NCBI GenBank assembly: GCA_034926235.1
Contig: JAYFRE010000086.1
Location: forward strand, 1-7,547
Length of the DNA stretch: 7,547 bases
Reading direction: 5' to 3'
DNA from: JAYFRE01 sp034926235
GTDB taxonomy: Bacteria; Pseudomonadota; Alphaproteobacteria; Rhodospirillales; Magnetospirillaceae
This document shows positions 5,701 through 7,547 of the stretch, piece after piece; the first letter of the stretch is position 1; each line of letters opens with the position of its first letter. The translations under genes and the position numbers were made by a program. The notes under the pieces are model-generated. The model searched no databases. It saw nothing but the letters and a program-made list of their open reading frames with translations, and had not been told where the DNA came from.

Positions 5701-6017
5701 TGGCTGCGAAAGTGAGAAAGGGTGATCACGTGGTCGTGATCGCCGGCAAGGACAAGGGCAAGAAAGGCGAGGTTCTGAGCGTGCGCCCGGAAGATAACCG
5801 GGTGGTCGTCCAGGGCGTCAACATGGTTGTCCGCCACACGCGGCCCAGCATGAACAACCAGGGCGGATTGGTGCGCAAGGAAGCCGCCATTCACGTCTCG
5901 AACGTCGCGCATGTCGATCCGAAGAACCAGGAGCCGACCCGTATCGGCTTCAAGGTGCTGGAAGACGGCCGCAAGGTCCGCATCGCCCGGAAGTCGGGCG
6001 AGCAGATCGATCACTGA
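5700..6017 (+). CDS. rplX: 50S ribosomal protein L24
   Basis: L24 (105 residues, E. coli 104) is one of the two assembly-initiator proteins of the 50S subunit and lies near the exit-tunnel opening. The KOW motif is at about 5-28, VRKGDHVVVIAGKDKGKKGE. The VVVQGVNMVVRHTRPS segment follows, and the C-terminal part has EAAIHVSNVAHVDP and TRIGFKVLEDGRKVRIARKS. ATG 5700 shares its A with the rplN TGA stop (TGATG), and CGAGG at 5688-5692 is 7 nt upstream, so start and coupling are clear. The reading frame is also open far upstream inside rplN; that part is not L24. A 10-bp RNA stem lies at 5721-5744 in the coding sequence. Confidence 0.97.
   Translation: MAAKVRKGDHVVVIAGKDKGKKGEVLSVRPEDNRVVVQGVNMVVRHTRPSMNNQGGLVRKEAAIHVSNVAHVDPKNQEPTRIGFKVLEDGRKVRIARKSGEQIDH
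5721..5744 (+). other. 10-bp hairpin inside the start of rplX
   Basis: Bases 5721-5730 pair with 5735-5744 with a single G-U and a four-base UGGU loop. The stem starts 21 nt after the first base of the L24 start codon and covers codons for the KOW motif (GDHVVVIA). The pairing is seen in the sequence; any effect on translation is speculation. Confidence 0.4.
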
Positions 6018-6022
6018 GGGGA
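6016..6022 (+). promoter_or_regulatory. Ribosome binding site deciding the rplE start
   Basis: GAGGGGA begins at the second base of the rplX stop codon and ends 9 nt before ATG 6032. An in-frame GTG at 6023 abuts this site with no usable spacing, so the site supports ATG 6032. Confidence 0.75.
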
Positions 6023-6031
6023 GTGGGAAAA

Positions 6032-6574
6032 ATGGCTGCGCGTCTTCGCGAGCATTATGACACCGTCATCCGCAAGAACCTTCAGGAGCAGTTCGGCTAC
6101 GGCAACGCGCTCGAGGTTCCGCGTCTGGAAAAAATCGTCATCAACATGGGCGTGGGCGAAGCTGCCCAGGCCGCCAAGAAGACCGAGGGCGCGGGCGCCG
6201 ATCGGACCGCGATCAGCGGCCAGAAGCCGCTGGTGCTGCGCGCCAAGACCTCGATCGCGTCCTTCAAGCTGCGTGAAGGCCAGATGGTCGGCACCAAGGT
6301 GACGCTGCGCAAAGAACGGATGTACGAGTTCCTGGATCGTCTGATCACGATCGCCTTGCCGCGCGTGCGCGATTTCCGGGGTGTCCCGGGCAAGAGCTTT
6401 GACGGCCGTGGCAACTACGCCATGGGCCTGAAGGAGCAGATCGTGTTCGCCGAGGTCGATTACGACCGCGTCGATCGCATCCGGGGCATGGACATCATTT
6501 TCGTCACCAGTGCGAAGACCGACGAGGAGTGCAAGGCGCTGCTCAAGGGCTTCGACATGCCGTTCGTCGGCTGA
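6032..6574 (+). CDS. rplE: 50S ribosomal protein L5
   Basis: L5 (180 residues, E. coli 179) carries 5S rRNA into the central protuberance and contacts P-site tRNA. The start MAARLREHYDTVIRKNLQEQ is typical of alphaproteobacteria. LEVPRLEKIVINMGVGEAAQ (about 26-45) is the conserved L5 signature region, followed by AISGQKPLV and SIASFKLREGQMVGTKVTLR. RVRDFRGVPGKSFDGRGNY and GMDIIFVTSAKTDEE complete the C-terminal domain. A GTG at 6023 would add three residues, but ribosome binding site spacing and family length favour ATG 6032. In E. coli S8 represses the spc operon by binding mRNA at this gene's start; a small bulged stem at 6035-6053 occupies that place here, but its function is unproven. Confidence 0.97.
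   Translation: MAARLREHYDTVIRKNLQEQFGYGNALEVPRLEKIVINMGVGEAAQAAKKTEGAGADRTAISGQKPLVLRAKTSIASFKLREGQMVGTKVTLRKERMYEFLDRLITIALPRVRDFRGVPGKSFDGRGNYAMGLKEQIVFAEVDYDRVDRIRGMDIIFVTSAKTDEECKALLKGFDMPFVG
6035..6053 (+). other. Bulged hairpin just after the rplE start codon
   Basis: GCU at 6035-6037 and CGCG at 6039-6042 pair with CGCG at 6047-6050 and AGC at 6051-6053, leaving G6038 bulged and a UCUU loop. It covers codons 2-8 of L5. In E. coli the S8 operator of the spc operon lies at this junction, but I cannot match the S8-specific core here. Confidence 0.3.
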
Positions 6575-6591
6575 GCGGGCAGGAGATCACC

Positions 6592-6897
6592 ATGGCAAAG
6601 ACAAGCTCGGTCGAGCGGAACAAAAAGCGCGAAAAGATGACGAAGCAGTACGCTGATCGTCGCGCTAAGTTGAAGGCTCTCATCCGGAACGCCTCCGCTT
6701 CCCCCGAAGATCGGTTCGAGGCGGTGCTGAAATTGGCTGAACTGCCCCGCAATTCGTCGGCAACACGCGTCCGTTTGCGGTGCGCCGTGACCGGCCGCCC
6801 GCGTGGCAATTATCGCAAGTTCAAGCTGTGCCGTGTCCAATTGCGGGATCTGGGCTCCAAGGGCCAGATCCCCGGCATGGTCAAGTCGAGTTGGTAA
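6592..6897 (+). CDS. rpsN: 30S ribosomal protein S14, zinc-free long form
   Basis: S14 (101 residues, E. coli 101) sits in the 30S head near S3, S10 and S19. The N-terminal half is a basic helical region, AKTSSVERNKKREKMTKQY onward. The conserved half contains LPRNSSATRVRLRCAVTGRP (51-70), RGNYRKFKLCRVQLRD and the ending GQIPGMVKSSW. Only Cys64 and Cys80 are present and neither lies in a CxxC pair, so this is the C-minus, zinc-independent paralogue. Reading frame is open upstream inside rplE, but AGGAG at 6581-6585, 6 nt before ATG 6592, and the family start MAK fix the start. It follows rplE by 17 nt. Confidence 0.97.
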   Translation: MAKTSSVERNKKREKMTKQYADRRAKLKALIRNASASPEDRFEAVLKLAELPRNSSATRVRLRCAVTGRPRGNYRKFKLCRVQLRDLGSKGQIPGMVKSSW

Positions 6898-6903
6898 GGA
6901 GAG
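6896..6903 (+). promoter_or_regulatory. Ribosome binding site deciding the rpsH start
   Basis: AAGGAGAG overlaps the rpsN stop. Two ATG codons in tandem follow at 6911 and 6914. The AAGGA core is 10 nt from the first and 13 nt from the second, so the first is the likelier start, though the difference is a single Met. Confidence 0.65.
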
Positions 6904-6910
6904 CCCCGAG

Positions 6911-7306
6911 ATGATGACCGATCCCCTTGGGGACATGCTGACGCGGATTCGCAATGGCCAGATGGCTCGCAAGAGCTCTGTGATTGCGCCCGCTTCCCGT
7001 CTCCGCGCCAACGTGCTGGAAGTTTTGAAGCGCGAAGGCTTTATTCGTGGTTATGCTGAACAGGATGTCCGCGCTGGTATTTCCGAGCTCGTGATCGAGC
7101 TGAAATATCATGAGGGCCTGCCGGTGATTCGTGAGATCGCCCGCATTTCCAAGCCTGGCCGCCGCGTCTATTCCAAGATCAAGGACCTGCCCCGCGTTTC
7201 GAACGGGCTGGGTATCTCGATCCTGTCGACGCCGCGCGGCGTGATGTCCGATGCCGAGGCCCGCGCCGCCAATGTGGGCGGCGAAGTCTTGTGCCGGGTC
7301 TTCTAG
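6911..7306 (+). CDS. rpsH: 30S ribosomal protein S8
   Basis: S8 (131 residues, E. coli 130) is a primary binder of the central domain of 16S rRNA. In E. coli it also represses the spc operon. The N-terminal domain has MTDPLGDMLTRIRNGQMARK and LEVLKREGFIRGY. The C-terminal RNA-binding domain has RRVYSKIKDLPRVSNGLGIS and the S8 signature ILSTPRGVMSDAEAR followed by NVGGEVLC at about 104-128. The frame is open upstream to 6803 inside rpsN, where residues do not resemble S8; tandem ATG codons at 6911 and 6914 are the true start region. It follows rpsN by 13 nt and precedes rplF by 17 nt. Confidence 0.97.
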   Translation: MMTDPLGDMLTRIRNGQMARKSSVIAPASRLRANVLEVLKREGFIRGYAEQDVRAGISELVIELKYHEGLPVIREIARISKPGRRVYSKIKDLPRVSNGLGISILSTPRGVMSDAEARAANVGGEVLCRVF

Positions 7307-7323
7307 GATAAGGGAACGCGAAG

Positions 7324-7547
7324 ATGTCACGTGTCGGCAAATATCCTGTGGTGGTGCCTGATGGCGTCACTGTTTCCGTGGCCGGTTCCCAGGTTTCCGC
7401 GAAAGGCAAGCTGGGCGTTTCGACGCTCAGTGTCGCCGATGATGTGGAAGCGTCTCTGGACGGCAATCTGGTGTGGGTCAAGCCCCGTCATGAGGGCAAA
7501 CGCGCCCGCATGCTGTGGGGCACCACGCGCGCTTTGATCAACAATAT
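7324..7547 (+). CDS. rplF: 50S ribosomal protein L6, N-terminal part (partial)
   Basis: The window ends after 74 complete codons plus two bases of L6, a 50S protein near the GTPase-associated centre and the sarcin-ricin loop. The fragment starts MSRVGKYPVVVPDGVTVSVA, the family beginning, followed by GKLGVSTLSV and RHEGKRARMLWGTTRALINN, which is the end of the first alpha/beta repeat. A complete L6 is about 177 residues, so more than half lies outside. AAGGGA at 7310-7315 is 8 nt before ATG 7324. Position after rpsH agrees with the spc order, where rplR and rpsE would come next. Confidence 0.96.
   Translation, partial: MSRVGKYPVVVPDGVTVSVAGSQVSAKGKLGVSTLSVADDVEASLDGNLVWVKPRHEGKRARMLWGTTRALINN

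Noticed and set aside
7331..7537. A 68-codon + strand frame near the window end
   Set aside because: It is out of frame with rplF, whose L6 N-terminus is unmistakable from 7324.

Overview
This window is a stretch of the bacterial S10-spc ribosomal protein cluster. Every complete gene lies on the + strand in the classical order: tuf (3' end), rpsJ, rplC, rplD, rplW, rplB, rpsS, rplV, rpsC, rplP, rpmC, rpsQ, rplN, rplX, rplE, rpsN, rpsH, rplF (5' end). The organism looks like a high-GC alphaproteobacterium. Three things suggest this: tuf sits directly upstream of rpsJ, so the str and S10 clusters are contiguous; L3 has a C-terminal tail and L22 an N-terminal extension relative to E. coli; and S14 is the zinc-free long form. 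The protein sequences read most like Rhodospirillales (Magnetospirillum-type), but that finer placement is from memory and not tested.

Layout: bases 1-145 hold the end of EF-Tu. Bases 146-221 are the longest gap (76 nt). It holds a near-perfect 14-bp hairpin, and a plausible sigma70-type promoter overlaps the tuf stop. Bases 222-4833 cover S10, L3, L4, L23, L2, S19, L22, S3 and L16, and the S10 part of the cluster continues through L29 and S17 to 5292. The spc part starts at L14 (5332) and runs through L24, L5, S14 and S8 into L6, which is cut by the window end at base 74 codons in. Spacers are mostly 1-24 nt. Two junctions overlap (rplD/rplW by ATGA, rplN/rplX by TGATG), which fits one co-transcribed, translationally coupled unit. 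The largest internal gap is the 39 nt between rpsQ and rplN, the usual S10/spc boundary. No intrinsic terminator is visible inside the cluster.

The products work together as core ribosomal proteins. S10, S19, S3, S17, S14 and S8 go to the 30S subunit. L3, L4, L23, L2, L22, L16, L29, L14, L24, L5 and L6 go to the 50S subunit, where L4, L22, L23, L24 and L29 line or surround the peptide exit tunnel.

I see no mobile element, CRISPR array, RNA gene, accessory gene or previously undescribed system here. The points worth a second look are regulatory: the tuf-rpsJ leader, the weak rpsJ ribosome binding site, and two small RNA hairpins near the rplX and rplE starts.
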